Part shown: piece after piece, positions 55,487 through 63,623 of the stretch
Layout of the letters: the number at the start of each line of letters is the position of its first letter
Numbering within the stretch: position 1 is the first letter of the stretch
NCBI RefSeq assembly: GCF_014639655.1
Contig: NZ_BMGB01000001.1
Span: 930,001 to 994,000, forward strand
Direction of reading: 5' to 3'
Source of the DNA: Conyzicola nivalis
GTDB lineage: Bacteria; Actinomycetota; Actinomycetes; Actinomycetales; Microbacteriaceae
Length of the DNA stretch: 64,000 nt
Made by a program: the position numbers and the translations under genes
Notes under the pieces: generated by a model
The model's input: only the letters and a program-made list of their open reading frames with translations
Databases searched by the model: none
Told to the model about the DNA's origin: nothing

Positions 55487-58432
55487 TCAGGTGGAGTACG
55501 GGCCGGTTTTCGTCGGTGAACCGTAAAACTCACGCTCGAAAACGTGCCGGGCCAGCCGGGTCGTGCGCAGATAGTCTTCCTCGAGCTGCGAAGCCGCGCC
55601 GGGCGGATACTCGAGCAGTCGCGCGATCCCCTCGAGCTGCGGGCGGTCGGTGGGCAGCACGTCGGCCGTCTTCGAGCTCCAGAGGGTGATCGCGCTGCGC
55701 GCCCGCGATGCGAACACCCACGCGTCGTGGAGTTTGGCGGCGTCCTGCTGGGCCACCAGCCCGGCCTCCACGGCGTGCGCGAGGGCGGCGAGGGTGGAGG
55801 TCGTGCGCAGCCCGGGGTGCGCCGCACCGTGCTGGATCTGCACGAGCTGGACGAACCACTCGACGTCGCTCAACGACCCTCGGCCGAGTTTGAGGTGCCG
55901 GGCGGGGTCGGCCGCCTGGGGAAGCCGCTCGGACTCGATGCGCGCCTTGATGCGCTTGATCTCGCGCACATCCTGCTCGCTGAGGGCCGACGGGAAGCGA
56001 ACCTCGTCGGCGAGCGACTCGAAGGCCTCGATGAGAGGCCCGTCGCCGACCACACCGCGCGCGCGGAGGAGCGCCTGAGCCTCCCAGGTGAGCGACCAGC
56101 GGGCGTAGTACGCGCGGTACGACTCGAGCGACCGCACGATGGCGCCGTTCTTGCCCTCCGGCCGCAGACCTGCGTCGAGGTCGAGCGGCGTGCGCAGGTC
56201 TTCGGTGAGCCGGGAGAGCGAGCGCACGATGTTCTCGGCGCGCGACTGCGCCTCGGCATCGGTGGCACCCGCCGGGCGGTAGACGTACATCACGTCGGCA
56301 TCGGAGCCGAAGCCCAGCTCCCCTCCCCCGTATCGGCCCATGGCGATGATCGCGAACTCGATGCCGTCGCCGTAGCGGTGCGCGATCGCGAGGACACCCG
56401 TGAGGATGGCGGTGGTGATGTCGGAGAGGCCGGCGCCGAGTTCCTCGACGGTGATGGTGCCGAGGATGGCGCTCATGGCGAGCCGCAGGATTTCGCGTCG
56501 CCGCGCGGTGCGCAGAACGAGAGCCGCGTCATCCGCATTGTCCGGGTGTCGGGAGACCGTCGCGCGCGCCTCGTCGAGAAGCACAGACAGGGGGCGCGGG
56601 CGCAGCTCGCTGTCGTTCTCCAGCCACGCCGCCGCCTCGGGGATGCGCTCGAAGAGGTCGCCGACGAACCGCGACCCGGAGAGCACGTGCGTCAGTCGCT
56701 GTGCGGCCGCCGACGAGTCGCGCAGCATGCGCAGGAACCAGTAGGCCTCCCCCAGATCGTCGCTGAGGCGTCGGAAGGCCAGCAGCCCGTGGTCGGGGTC
56801 GGCGCCCTCGGCGAACCACTGCAGCATGACCGGCAGCAGGTTGCGTTGGATGGTCGCGCGACGCGAGACCCCGCCGGTGAGCGCGGCGATGTGGCGCAGG
56901 GCGCCCGCCGGGTCGCGGAAGCCGATGGCGGCTAGCCGGGCGGTGGCCTGCTCGCTGCTGAGCGCGAGTCCGTCCTCGGGCAGGGCGGCGACCGCCGACA
57001 GCAGCGGGCGGTAGAACAGTCGTTCGTGCAGGCGGCGCACGGCGTTCTTGGTGCGCTTCCACTGCTCGGAGAGCTCGGTGCCGCTCGGTGACACCCGGCT
57101 CGCGCGGGCGAGCACGCGCAGCGCGTCCGGGTCGGTGGGCATGATGTGGGTGCGGCTGAGCTTCGTGAGCTGCAGCCGGTGCTCAAGCAGTCTCAGGAAG
57201 CGGTAGTCGCGCGAGAACTCGGCGGCCTCGACGCGGCCGATGTAGCCCTGGTCGGCGAGTGCCGTGAGTGCCGGCAGCGTCGCGCCCTGCCGCACGGCGG
57301 GGTCGGCCTGACCGTGCACGAGCTGCAGCAGCTGGATCGTGAATTCGACGTCGCGCAGGCCGCCCGGGCCGAGTTTGAGCTGCACATCGAGCTCGTCGCG
57401 CGGGATGTTGTGGGTGACGCGCTCGCGCATGCGCTGTACCGAGTCGACGAAGCCCGCGCGGCTCGCGCTCGACCAGACGAGGGGCGCGACGGCCTCGGCG
57501 TATCGCGCGCCGAGCTCGGGGTCGCCGGCGAGCGGGCGGGCCTTGAGCAGGGCCTGGAATTCCCAGCTCTTCGCCCAGCGGTCGTAGTAGGCGAGGTGCG
57601 ACTCGAGCGTGCGTACGAGAGCGCCGTCCTTGCCCTCGGGGCGCAGGTTGGCGTCGACCTCCCAGAGTTCCGGTTCGAACGCCGTCTCATGGATGCCGCG
57701 CATGGTCTCCATCGCCAGACGCGTGGCGATCTCGACGGCGCGGTCATTGGCGAGGCCGTCCGCGGCCTCGGCGACGAAGATCACGTCGACGTCGCTCACG
57801 TAGTTGAGCTCGCGCGCGCCGGCCTTCCCCATGCCGATGACGGCCAGCCGCGTTCGCTCCACGTCGGCGGCGGGGAATCCCACCGAGCCGCGGGCGATCG
57901 CGATGGACGCGTCGAGGGCGGCCGCGGCGAGATCGGCCAGGGCGGCGGCCACCACGGAGACGGCCGCGAGCGGGTCGTTCTGTTCCAGGTCCCAGACGGT
58001 CAGCTGCAGCAGGTGCCTGCGGTAGCGCACGCGCAGCGCGGTGACCGCCGCGTCGACGTCGAGTCCCTCGGTCGCGCCGAGGATGTCCGCGCTGTACTCG
58101 GTGACCGACAGCGGCCGCGCGACGGGATCCAGCAGCGCGTCGAGTTCGGCCGGGCGGCGCAACAGGAAGTCGCCGAGCCCGGCGGAGGCGCCGAGAACCC
58201 GGACGAGCCGGGAGGCGGCCGCGCGATCGGCAAGCACCTTCTCCACCTGCGCCGGAGCGTTCTCGCGCAGGCGGCAGAGCGCGAGCAGCGCCTGGTCGGG
58301 GTCGGCGGCGGCCGCGAACAGCGGCGTGACCGGCTCGGCCAGGCCGTCGAACTCGGTCAGCCGCTGCCGCGAGGTCTCGAGGTCCGCGAATCCGAGCCGG
58401 GCCAGGTCAGTCAGCGTCGTCTGATGGCGCAT
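55487..58432 (-). CDS. glnE: Bifunctional glutamine synthetase adenylyltransferase/deadenylylase
   Basis: Controls GlnA by adding or removing AMP on its tyrosine, 981 aa. Two nucleotidyltransferase domains are intact: the N-terminal deadenylylase with 'VIGMGKAGARELNYVSDVDV' near 210, and the C-terminal adenylyltransferase with 'IAMGRYGGGELGFGSDADVM' near 720, each with its D-x-D. GlnD/PII-related and helical domains lie between and after. It lies 27 bases after glnA2 on the same strand, a pairing common in actinobacteria. Confidence 0.96.
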   Translation of the reverse strand: MRHQTTLTDLARLGFADLETSRQRLTEFDGLAEPVTPLFAAAADPDQALLALCRLRENAPAQVEKVLADRAAASRLVRVLGASAGLGDFLLRRPAELDALLDPVARPLSVTEYSADILGATEGLDVDAAVTALRVRYRRHLLQLTVWDLEQNDPLAAVSVVAAALADLAAAALDASIAIARGSVGFPAADVERTRLAVIGMGKAGARELNYVSDVDVIFVAEAADGLANDRAVEIATRLAMETMRGIHETAFEPELWEVDANLRPEGKDGALVRTLESHLAYYDRWAKSWEFQALLKARPLAGDPELGARYAEAVAPLVWSSASRAGFVDSVQRMRERVTHNIPRDELDVQLKLGPGGLRDVEFTIQLLQLVHGQADPAVRQGATLPALTALADQGYIGRVEAAEFSRDYRFLRLLEHRLQLTKLSRTHIMPTDPDALRVLARASRVSPSGTELSEQWKRTKNAVRRLHERLFYRPLLSAVAALPEDGLALSSEQATARLAAIGFRDPAGALRHIAALTGGVSRRATIQRNLLPVMLQWFAEGADPDHGLLAFRRLSDDLGEAYWFLRMLRDSSAAAQRLTHVLSGSRFVGDLFERIPEAAAWLENDSELRPRPLSVLLDEARATVSRHPDNADDAALVLRTARRREILRLAMSAILGTITVEELGAGLSDITTAILTGVLAIAHRYGDGIEFAIIAMGRYGGGELGFGSDADVMYVYRPAGATDAEAQSRAENIVRSLSRLTEDLRTPLDLDAGLRPEGKNGAIVRSLESYRAYYARWSLTWEAQALLRARGVVGDGPLIEAFESLADEVRFPSALSEQDVREIKRIKARIESERLPQAADPARHLKLGRGSLSDVEWFVQLVQIQHGAAHPGLRTTSTLAALAHAVEAGLVAQQDAAKLHDAWVFASRARSAITLWSSKTADVLPTDRPQLEGIARLLEYPPGAASQLEEDYLRTTRLARHVFEREFYGSPTKTGPYST

Positions 58433-58459
58433 GCTTGCCTCTACTTACAACAGGTCGGC

Positions 58460-59797
58460 CTACAGGATTTCGAGATTGCTCTCCAACTCGTACGGAGTGA
58501 CCTGAGCGCGGTATTCCTGCCACTCGCGACGCTTGTTCAGCAGTACGTAGTTGAAGACCTGCTCGCCGAGGGTCTCGGCGACGAGCTCCGAGTCCTCCAT
58601 GAGCGAGACGGCATGGTCGAGGCTGGTCGGCAGCTGGCTGTAGCCGAGCGCGCGGCGTTCGGCGTCGGTCAGCTCCCAGACGTTGTCCTCGGCCTCGGGC
58701 GGGAGCTCGTAGCCCTCCTCGATGCCCTTGAGCCCCGCCGCGAGAAGCAGGGAGTAGGCGAGGTAGGGGTTGGCGGCCGAGTCGATCGCGCGGTATTCGA
58801 CGCGGGCGCTCTGGCCCTTGTTGGGCTTGTACAGCGGCACGCGCACGAGCGCCGACCGGTTGTTGTGGCCCCAGGTCACGAAGCTCGGGGCCTCGTCGCC
58901 GCCCCAGAGGCGCTTGTACGAGTTGACGAACTGGTTGGTGACGGCGGTGATCTCCGGCGCGTGCTTGAGCAGGCCCGCGACGAACTGGCGGCCGATCTTC
59001 GAGAGCTGGTAGTGACCGCTGGCATCGTAGAACGCGTTGCTGTCGCCCTCGAACAGCGAGAGGTGCGTGTGCATGCCGCTGCCGGGCTGGTCGCTCATCG
59101 GCTTCGGCATAAACGTGGCATACACGCCCTGCTCGATCGCGACCTCTTTGATCACGGTGCGGAAGGTCATGATGTTGTCGGCCGTGGTGAGCGCGTCCGC
59201 GTAGCGCAGGTCAATCTCGTTCTGCCCTGGGCCGGCCTCGTGGTGGCTGAACTCCACCGAGATGCCGAGGTCTTCGAGCATGCGCACCGAGCGGCGGCGG
59301 AAGTCGTGCGCCGTGCCGCCGGGAACGTTGTCGAAGAAGCCGGCCGAGTCGACGGGCTCGGGCCTGCCGCCCTTGAGCTTCGACGACTTGAGGAGGTAGA
59401 ACTCGATTTCCGGATGCGTGTAGAACGTGAATCCGCGATCCGCGGCCTTCGCGAGGGTGCGCTTGAGCACGTGGCGGGGGTCGGAGACGGCCGGCTGGCC
59501 GTCCGGGGTGGTGATGTCGCAGAACATGCGGGCGGTCGGGTCGATCTCGCCGCGCCAGGGAAGAATCTGGAAGGTCGTGGGGTCGGGCTGGGCGAGCATG
59601 TCGGCCTCGTAGGCGCGGGTGAAGCCCTCGATAGCCGAGCCGTCGAAGCCGAGTCCCTCGGCGAACGCGCCCTCGACCTCGGCCGGCGCGATCGCGACGC
59701 TCTTCAGGGTCCCGACGACGTCGGTGAACCATAGGCGGATGAACTTGATGCCTCGTTCTTCAATGGTTCGAAGAACGAAGTCCCGCTGCTTGTCCAT
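58460..59797 (-). CDS. glnA2: Glutamine synthetase, second copy (GlnA2, GSI-alpha-like)
   Basis: A 445-aa type I glutamine synthetase. 'GFDGSAIEGFTRAYEADMLA' is the N-terminal signature, 'KPMSDQPGSGMHTHLSLFEG' the ATP block, and 'EYRAIDSAANPYLAY' follows. The adenylylation loop of GlnA is replaced by 'EGYELPPEAEDNVWELT', so GlnE is not expected to modify it. In actinobacteria such copies make glutamine or act in polyamine use. The ATG at 59797 has GAGGAG 6 nt upstream. No GlnR-like box is seen before it. Confidence 0.95.
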   Translation of the reverse strand: MDKQRDFVLRTIEERGIKFIRLWFTDVVGTLKSVAIAPAEVEGAFAEGLGFDGSAIEGFTRAYEADMLAQPDPTTFQILPWRGEIDPTARMFCDITTPDGQPAVSDPRHVLKRTLAKAADRGFTFYTHPEIEFYLLKSSKLKGGRPEPVDSAGFFDNVPGGTAHDFRRRSVRMLEDLGISVEFSHHEAGPGQNEIDLRYADALTTADNIMTFRTVIKEVAIEQGVYATFMPKPMSDQPGSGMHTHLSLFEGDSNAFYDASGHYQLSKIGRQFVAGLLKHAPEITAVTNQFVNSYKRLWGGDEAPSFVTWGHNNRSALVRVPLYKPNKGQSARVEYRAIDSAANPYLAYSLLLAAGLKGIEEGYELPPEAEDNVWELTDAERRALGYSQLPTSLDHAVSLMEDSELVAETLGEQVFNYVLLNKRREWQEYRAQVTPYELESNLEIL

Positions 59798-59891
59798 CCG
59801 GCTCCTCATGTTGGTTCTGGGGGTGGTCGTTTACGCGCTCTCAGGCTACTGGCTCCGCCACCTCTCCGCTTGGCGCCCGGCCGGGTGGCCT

Positions 59892-59897
59892 TACACT
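59892..59897 (+). promoter_or_regulatory. Leaderless -10 for small membrane protein gene
   Basis: TACACT, 6 nt before the ATG at 59904; no RBS. Confidence 0.5.
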
Positions 59898-59903
59898 TCG
59901 ATA

Positions 59904-60257
59904 ATGGCTAAGCCCGTTGCATCCAGAACCAGAGCCTCGGCGAAAGCCTCGACGAAGCGGGCCCGTCCGACCAGGGCGATCGTCATCCTCTACCTCGTCT
60001 ACGCAATCGTGTTCGTGGGCGTCGCGTTCTACACGGTGCTGCACCTCGTGTTCTTCGGCTTCTCGGGCGACCCGGTCGGCATCGACCTCGGCGCGGCCCT
60101 GCTGCTGCCCCTCGTCTGGATCGTCGGACTGCTGCGCACCGTGAAACTGCGCGACCGGCCGACCGCGGCCCTCACGTGGGGCTACAGCGTCATCGCCCTG
60201 CTCGTGATCGCGCTCATCGTCGACACGTTCTGGTTCCAGCCGATCCTCGCCGGCTGA
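59904..60257 (+). CDS. Small three-helix membrane protein
   Basis: A 117-aa protein with a basic N-terminus ('KPVASRTRASAKASTKRARP') and three hydrophobic helices at about 24-48, 58-75 and 88-108. I recognise no named family or catalytic motif. It diverges from glnA2 with 106 bases between starts and is followed by panB 43 bases later. A longer frame from 59619 only traverses glnA2. Confidence 0.75.
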   Translation: MAKPVASRTRASAKASTKRARPTRAIVILYLVYAIVFVGVAFYTVLHLVFFGFSGDPVGIDLGAALLLPLVWIVGLLRTVKLRDRPTAALTWGYSVIALLVIALIVDTFWFQPILAG

Positions 60258-60288
60258 CGCGGCCCGGGGGACGTCCGCGCGGCGAAGC

Positions 60289-60294
60289 TAGACT
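60289..60294 (+). promoter_or_regulatory. Leaderless -10 for panB
   Basis: TAGACT, 6 nt before the ATG at 60301; no RBS. Confidence 0.5.
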
Positions 60295-60300
60295 TGCCGA

Positions 60301-61116
60301 ATGGCAGAGCAGGCAGTCAAACGCGTCCGTACCCGGCACTTTCAGAACGCCAAAGAGAACGGGATCAAGATCACCGGCCTCACGAGCTACGACCAGCTCA
60401 CGGCGACCATCTTCGACGAGGCCGGCATCGACTTCCTCCTCGTGGGCGACTCCGCGGGCAACACGGTCTTCGGCCACGACACGACGCTGCCGGTGACCGT
60501 CGACGAGCTCATCCCGTTGGCCAGGGCTGTGGCGGGTTCGGCCAAGCGGGCCTTCGTGGTCGCCGACATGCCGTTCGGCTCGTATGAGACCAGCCCCGAC
60601 GAGGCCCTGCACACCGCGTTCCGCTTTATGAAGGAGACCGGCGCCCACGCCGTCAAGCTCGAGGGCGGCGTGCGCAGTGCCGAGCAGATCCGCCGCATCG
60701 TGTCGGCCGGCATCCCCGTCATGGCGCACATCGGGTTCACACCGCAGAGCGAACACGGACTCGGCGGCCACATGATCCAGGGCCGCGGCGAGGGTGCAGA
60801 GGCGCTGCTCGCCGACGCCCGCGCCGTCGAAGAGGCCGGAGCGTTCGCTGTCGTACTCGAGATGGTGCCGTCGGCCATCGCCGCCCGGGTCACCGAGGAG
60901 CTGCGCATCCCGACCATCGGCGTCGGCGCGGGACCGCACGTCGACGGGCAGTTGCTCGTCTGGACCGACTGGGCCGGCCTCTCGACGGGACGCATCCCGA
61001 AGTTCGTCCGCCAGTACGCCGATCTCAAGGGCGTCCTCGCCGACGCGACGAAGGCCTACATCGCCGACGTCGGCTCCACCGCGTACCCCGCGCCGGAGCA
61101 CGAGTACCCGGAATAG
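60301..61116 (+). CDS. panB: 3-methyl-2-oxobutanoate hydroxymethyltransferase
   Basis: First committed step of pantothenate (CoA) synthesis: transfers a hydroxymethyl group from methylene-THF to 2-oxoisovalerate. The protein is 271 aa, a TIM barrel. '[22 protein letters not shown]' holds metal-binding Asp, 'AVKLEGG' the Lys and Glu, '[16 protein letters not shown]', and '[17 protein letters not shown]' the catalytic Glu. No panC or panD is adjacent. Confidence 0.97.
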   Translation: MAEQAVKRVRTRHFQNAKENGIKITGLTSYDQLTATIFDEAGIDFLLVGDSAGNTVFGHDTTLPVTVDELIPLARAVAGSAKRAFVVADMPFGSYETSPDEALHTAFRFMKETGAHAVKLEGGVRSAEQIRRIVSAGIPVMAHIGFTPQSEHGLGGHMIQGRGEGAEALLADARAVEEAGAFAVVLEMVPSAIAARVTEELRIPTIGVGAGPHVDGQLLVWTDWAGLSTGRIPKFVRQYADLKGVLADATKAYIADVGSTAYPAPEHEYPE

Positions 61117-61120
61117 ACCG

Positions 61121-61291
61121 CTAGCGGTTCTGCGCCTCTTCTTCGGCCCATTTGCGGGCGCGCTCGGCGATGATCTGCGGGGCGCGCGCGGCGTCTTCAC
61201 GCGTCGCGAAGGGGCCGTCGCGGTCGGAACCGAGCGACTGAGCGCCCTCTTCCACTTCGCCGGTCTTGTTGTTGTACCACCACTCGGTCAT
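61121..61291 (-). CDS. Small SPOR-domain-like protein beside map
   Basis: A 56-aa protein on the minus strand: begins [16 protein letters not shown], then '[14 protein letters not shown]', and ends in a charged helix. This matches a short actinobacterial family annotated as SPOR-domain or hypothetical protein that sits next to map. The RBS AGGAG lies 6 nt before the ATG at 61291. It faces panB with 4 bases between stops. The family is small enough to be missed by length filters. Function unknown; the fold suggests a ligand- or peptide-binding module. Confidence 0.8.
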   Translation of the reverse strand: MTEWWYNNKTGEVEEGAQSLGSDRDGPFATREDAARAPQIIAERARKWAEEEAQNR

Positions 61292-61358
61292 CGCTGCTCC
61301 TGTCGGTCGTTCTCCCTCCAGACTATGCCCGTCGCGGCGGGCGCCGCCGCACGGAACC

Positions 61359-61364
61359 TAGACT
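61359..61364 (+). promoter_or_regulatory. Leaderless -10 for map
   Basis: TAGACT, 7 nt before the ATG at 61372; no RBS. Confidence 0.5.
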
Positions 61365-61371
61365 GGTCGGC

Positions 61372-62241
61372 ATGCCTAGGGACAGTAACGGACACCTCAT
61401 ACCCGGACGGATCTCACCTCCGAGGAGCGTGCCGAACGAGATCGCGCGACCCGAGTACGTGGGCAAGAAGGCGCCGAAGAACCACGCGGGTGGTGACGTC
61501 TACCCCGCAGCATCCATCGATCTGATCCGCGAATCGAGCATCATCGCGGCGCAGGCCATCCAGGCCGTCGGTCGCGCGGTGCGGCCTGGCATCACGACCG
61601 ACGAGCTCGACCGGATCGGCCACGACTTCGTGGTCGCGGCCGGTGCCTACCCGTCGTGCCTCGGCTACCGCGGCTTCCCCAAGTCGGTGTGCACCTCGCT
61701 CAACGAGGTGATCTGCCACGGCATCCCCGACGACACCGTGCTCGAAGACGGCGACATCATCAACATCGACATCACCGCCTACAAGAACGGCTTCCACGGC
61801 GACAGCAACGTGACGTTCCTCGTCGGCGAGGTCTCCGCAGAGGTGGTCGACCTCGTCGAGCGCACCCGGGAATCGCTCAACCGCGGCATCAAGGCGGTCG
61901 CTCCCGGTCGCGCTGTCAACGTGATCGGCCGGGCCATCGAGTCGTACGCCAAGCGCTTCGACCTCGGCGTCGTGCGGGACTTCACCGGGCACGGCGTGGG
62001 CGCGGCCTTCCACTCGGGCCTGATCATCCCCCACTACGACTCGGCGCCGCGCTTCGACGACGAGATCGTCGAGAACATGGTGTTCACGATCGAGCCGATG
62101 CTCACCCTCGGCGGCTCGCCCGCGTGGGAGATGTGGGCCGACGGCTGGACGGTCGTCACCGAGGACCGCAGCTGGACGGCGCAGTTCGAGCACACCCTGG
62201 TCGTCACCGAGCGCGGCGCCGAGGTGCTGACGCTGCCCTAG
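61372..62241 (+). CDS. map: Methionine aminopeptidase type I
   Basis: Removes the initiator methionine from new proteins, 289 aa. The N-terminal 40 residues form the actinobacterial extension with '[17 protein letters not shown]', a proline-rich linker. The five metal ligands are seen in '[17 protein letters not shown]' (two Asp), '[11 protein letters not shown]' (His), 'FTIEPM' (Glu) and 'QFEHTLVV' (Glu). It is leaderless. The type Ic linker may contact the ribosome. Confidence 0.96.
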   Translation: MPRDSNGHLIPGRISPPRSVPNEIARPEYVGKKAPKNHAGGDVYPAASIDLIRESSIIAAQAIQAVGRAVRPGITTDELDRIGHDFVVAAGAYPSCLGYRGFPKSVCTSLNEVICHGIPDDTVLEDGDIINIDITAYKNGFHGDSNVTFLVGEVSAEVVDLVERTRESLNRGIKAVAPGRAVNVIGRAIESYAKRFDLGVVRDFTGHGVGAAFHSGLIIPHYDSAPRFDDEIVENMVFTIEPMLTLGGSPAWEMWADGWTVVTEDRSWTAQFEHTLVVTERGAEVLTLP

Positions 62242-62253
62242 CCGGCACTCAAC

Positions 62254-62259
62254 TAGGCT
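62254..62259 (+). promoter_or_regulatory. Leaderless -10 for polyphosphate glucokinase
   Basis: TAGGCT, 6 nt before the ATG at 62266; it overlaps the end of map's trailer. Confidence 0.5.
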
Positions 62260-62265
62260 GAGAGT

Positions 62266-63030
62266 ATGACAACGGCGCTGGGTATCGACATTGGTGGAAC
62301 CGGAATCAAGGGAGCCATCGTCGATGTCGACAGTGGCGAACTGCTGAGCGAGCGCGTGAAGCTGGCGACACCGGCCGGCGGAGAGCCGGAGGCCATCCTC
62401 GCCACCGTCGTCGAGATCATCGAGGCCCTCGGCGGGGTCGCCGCCGACGTGCCGCTCGGCGTGTGTTTCCCGGCGATCGTGAAGAACGGCAAGACGCTGT
62501 CCGCCGCGAACGTGTCGCAGAAGTGGATCGGCCTCGACGCCGAAGCGCTGTTCGAGAAGACGCTGGGTCGGGACATCACCTTCGTCAACGATGCGGATGC
62601 GGCCGGAGTAGCCGAGGTGCGCTTCGGGGCCGCGAAGGGTGTCGACGGTCTCGTCATCCTCACGACGCTCGGCACCGGAATCGGTTCGGCGATGATCTAC
62701 GACGGAGTGCTCATCCCCAACTCGGAGCTCGGCCACCTCGAGATCGGCGGCAAGGACGCCGAGACCCGCGCCTCGTACGCCGCCAAGGAGCGCTCGCGCA
62801 TGACCTACGAGAAGTGGGCGACGAAGCGGCTGCAGCGCTACTACTCGGCCGTCGAGTTCCTCTTCTCCCCCGACCTGTTCATCGTGGGCGGCGGCGTCTC
62901 GAAGAGCCACGAGCAGTTCCTCCCCCTGCTGAAGCTCACGACGCCGATCGTTCCCGCCAAGCTGCGCAACAACGCCGGCATCCTGGGCGCCGCCGCCCTC
63001 GCCGTGAAGAAGCCCGAGGGCATCGCGTAG
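62266..63030 (+). CDS. ppgK: Polyphosphate glucokinase
   Basis: Phosphorylates glucose with inorganic polyphosphate or ATP, 254 aa. ROK-family blocks are 'GIDIGGTGIKGAIVDV' (phosphate), 'FVNDADAAGVAEVRFGA' with the catalytic Asp, and 'ILTTLGTGIGSAMIYDG'. The 'ARASYAAKERS'-like segment 'RASYAAKERSRMTYEKWA' is characteristic of actinobacterial PPGKs; the zinc motif of other ROK kinases is absent. It stands alone after map. Confidence 0.93.
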   Translation: MTTALGIDIGGTGIKGAIVDVDSGELLSERVKLATPAGGEPEAILATVVEIIEALGGVAADVPLGVCFPAIVKNGKTLSAANVSQKWIGLDAEALFEKTLGRDITFVNDADAAGVAEVRFGAAKGVDGLVILTTLGTGIGSAMIYDGVLIPNSELGHLEIGGKDAETRASYAAKERSRMTYEKWATKRLQRYYSAVEFLFSPDLFIVGGGVSKSHEQFLPLLKLTTPIVPAKLRNNAGILGAAALAVKKPEGIA

Positions 63031-63189
63031 TCCGCGCCGCGCGGTTCTCACCCGCGGTCTCGGCCGCCCGTCTCGACGGGTTGCTGCGCGTCAGTTGCGC
63101 CGTTCGGGGCAACTGCCGCGGATAAGTGCCCCACACGGCGCAACTCGCGACCCACGCCGGCGCGCACGAGCCGTTCGCACCCGCCGGTT

Positions 63190-63299
63190 TCGGAAATTCA
63201 GGCGACGCCGTCGATGGCGCGCTGCCCTGCCGCGGAATGGTGCGGGCGGGGTGCGCGGGGCGCATCCGGAGTCCTGAGTTTGCGAAAGGGGCGGCGGGG
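63190..63299 (-). repeat. Intergenic repeat family B, copy 2 (inverted)
   Basis: The reverse complement begins CCCCTTTCGCAAACTCAGG and ends GTCGCCTGAATTTCCGAAA, matching both ends of 47514-47625 at the same distance; the middle is more diverged. Confidence 0.6.
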
Positions 63300-63313
63300 T
63301 CGCGCACGGCTCC

Positions 63314-63341
63314 CGTTAGGGAATGGCCGCCGGGCGTTAGG
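63314..63341 (+). promoter_or_regulatory. Direct repeat upstream of kdp, possible response-regulator site
   Basis: CGTTAGGGAA at 63314 and CGTTAGGAAA at 63335 start exactly 21 bases apart, two helical turns. This is the layout of tandem response-regulator boxes; KdpE is the obvious candidate, but no consensus for this clade is known to me. Confidence 0.4.
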
Positions 63342-63453
63342 AAACCGTGAGGACGCGTCAGCGCGCCCGAATGCGGGTGTTGCATCCCTATGTGGCCAAG
63401 CCACCGGTGCGCGCTCGGAAGCGCGTGCCGCGGAAACGCAGCTGGAGGCATTC

Positions 63454-63537
63454 GTGCTCGATATCGCATTCATTCTCGGCGTGGTAGTGCTCGTCGCTAT
63501 CGTCGCCCTCGTGGGCTGGGGGGCGCAGAAACTGTGA
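63454..63537 (+). CDS. 27-residue membrane peptide preceding kdpF
   Basis: Starts at GTG 63454 with GGAGG 6 nt upstream and ends at TGA 63537, sharing GTGA with kdpF. The product is a single hydrophobic helix, 'AFILGVVVLVAIVALVGWG', with a short charged end (AQKL). It resembles KdpF in size and hydrophobicity but not in sequence. The strong RBS and tight coupling argue that it is translated. It may be a second small subunit or a leader that couples translation of kdpF. Confidence 0.65.
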   Translation: MLDIAFILGVVVLVAIVALVGWGAQKL

Positions 63538-63623
63538 TCGTCTTTACAGTCGCCGGCCTCGTGCTGGCCTTCGCCGCCATCGGCTACCTCGTGTACGCCC
63601 TCGTGAAGCCGGAGCGGTTCTGA
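63534..63623 (+). CDS. kdpF: Potassium-transporting ATPase subunit KdpF
   Basis: A 29-residue single-helix subunit that stabilises the KdpFABC pump. 'GLVLAFAAIGYLVYALVKPERF' is the usual KdpF sequence with its YLxYALxxPERF end. It starts at GTG 63534 and its TGA overlaps the kdpA ATG by one base (TGATG). Confidence 0.92.
   Translation: MIVFTVAGLVLAFAAIGYLVYALVKPERF

Larger units (their letters stand above)
63031..63453. other. Intergenic region upstream of kdp operon
   Basis: About 420 bases without coding signal. It holds the family B repeat copy at 63190-63299 and a direct repeat CGTTAGG at 63314 and 63335 that is likely part of the kdp control region. Confidence 0.6.

Noticed and set aside
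55134-55526. 130-residue open frame on the plus strand
   Set aside because: Overlaps the 3' end of glnE, has Arg/Pro-rich shadow-like composition, no RBS and no recognisable domain.
59798-59903. GlnR box before glnA2
   Set aside because: No GTNAC-N6-GAAAC pair is present in the glnA2 upstream region on either strand.
63059-63180. Short open frames with GC-rich composition after ppgK
   Set aside because: No start with RBS, no family similarity, and the region merges into the family B repeat.
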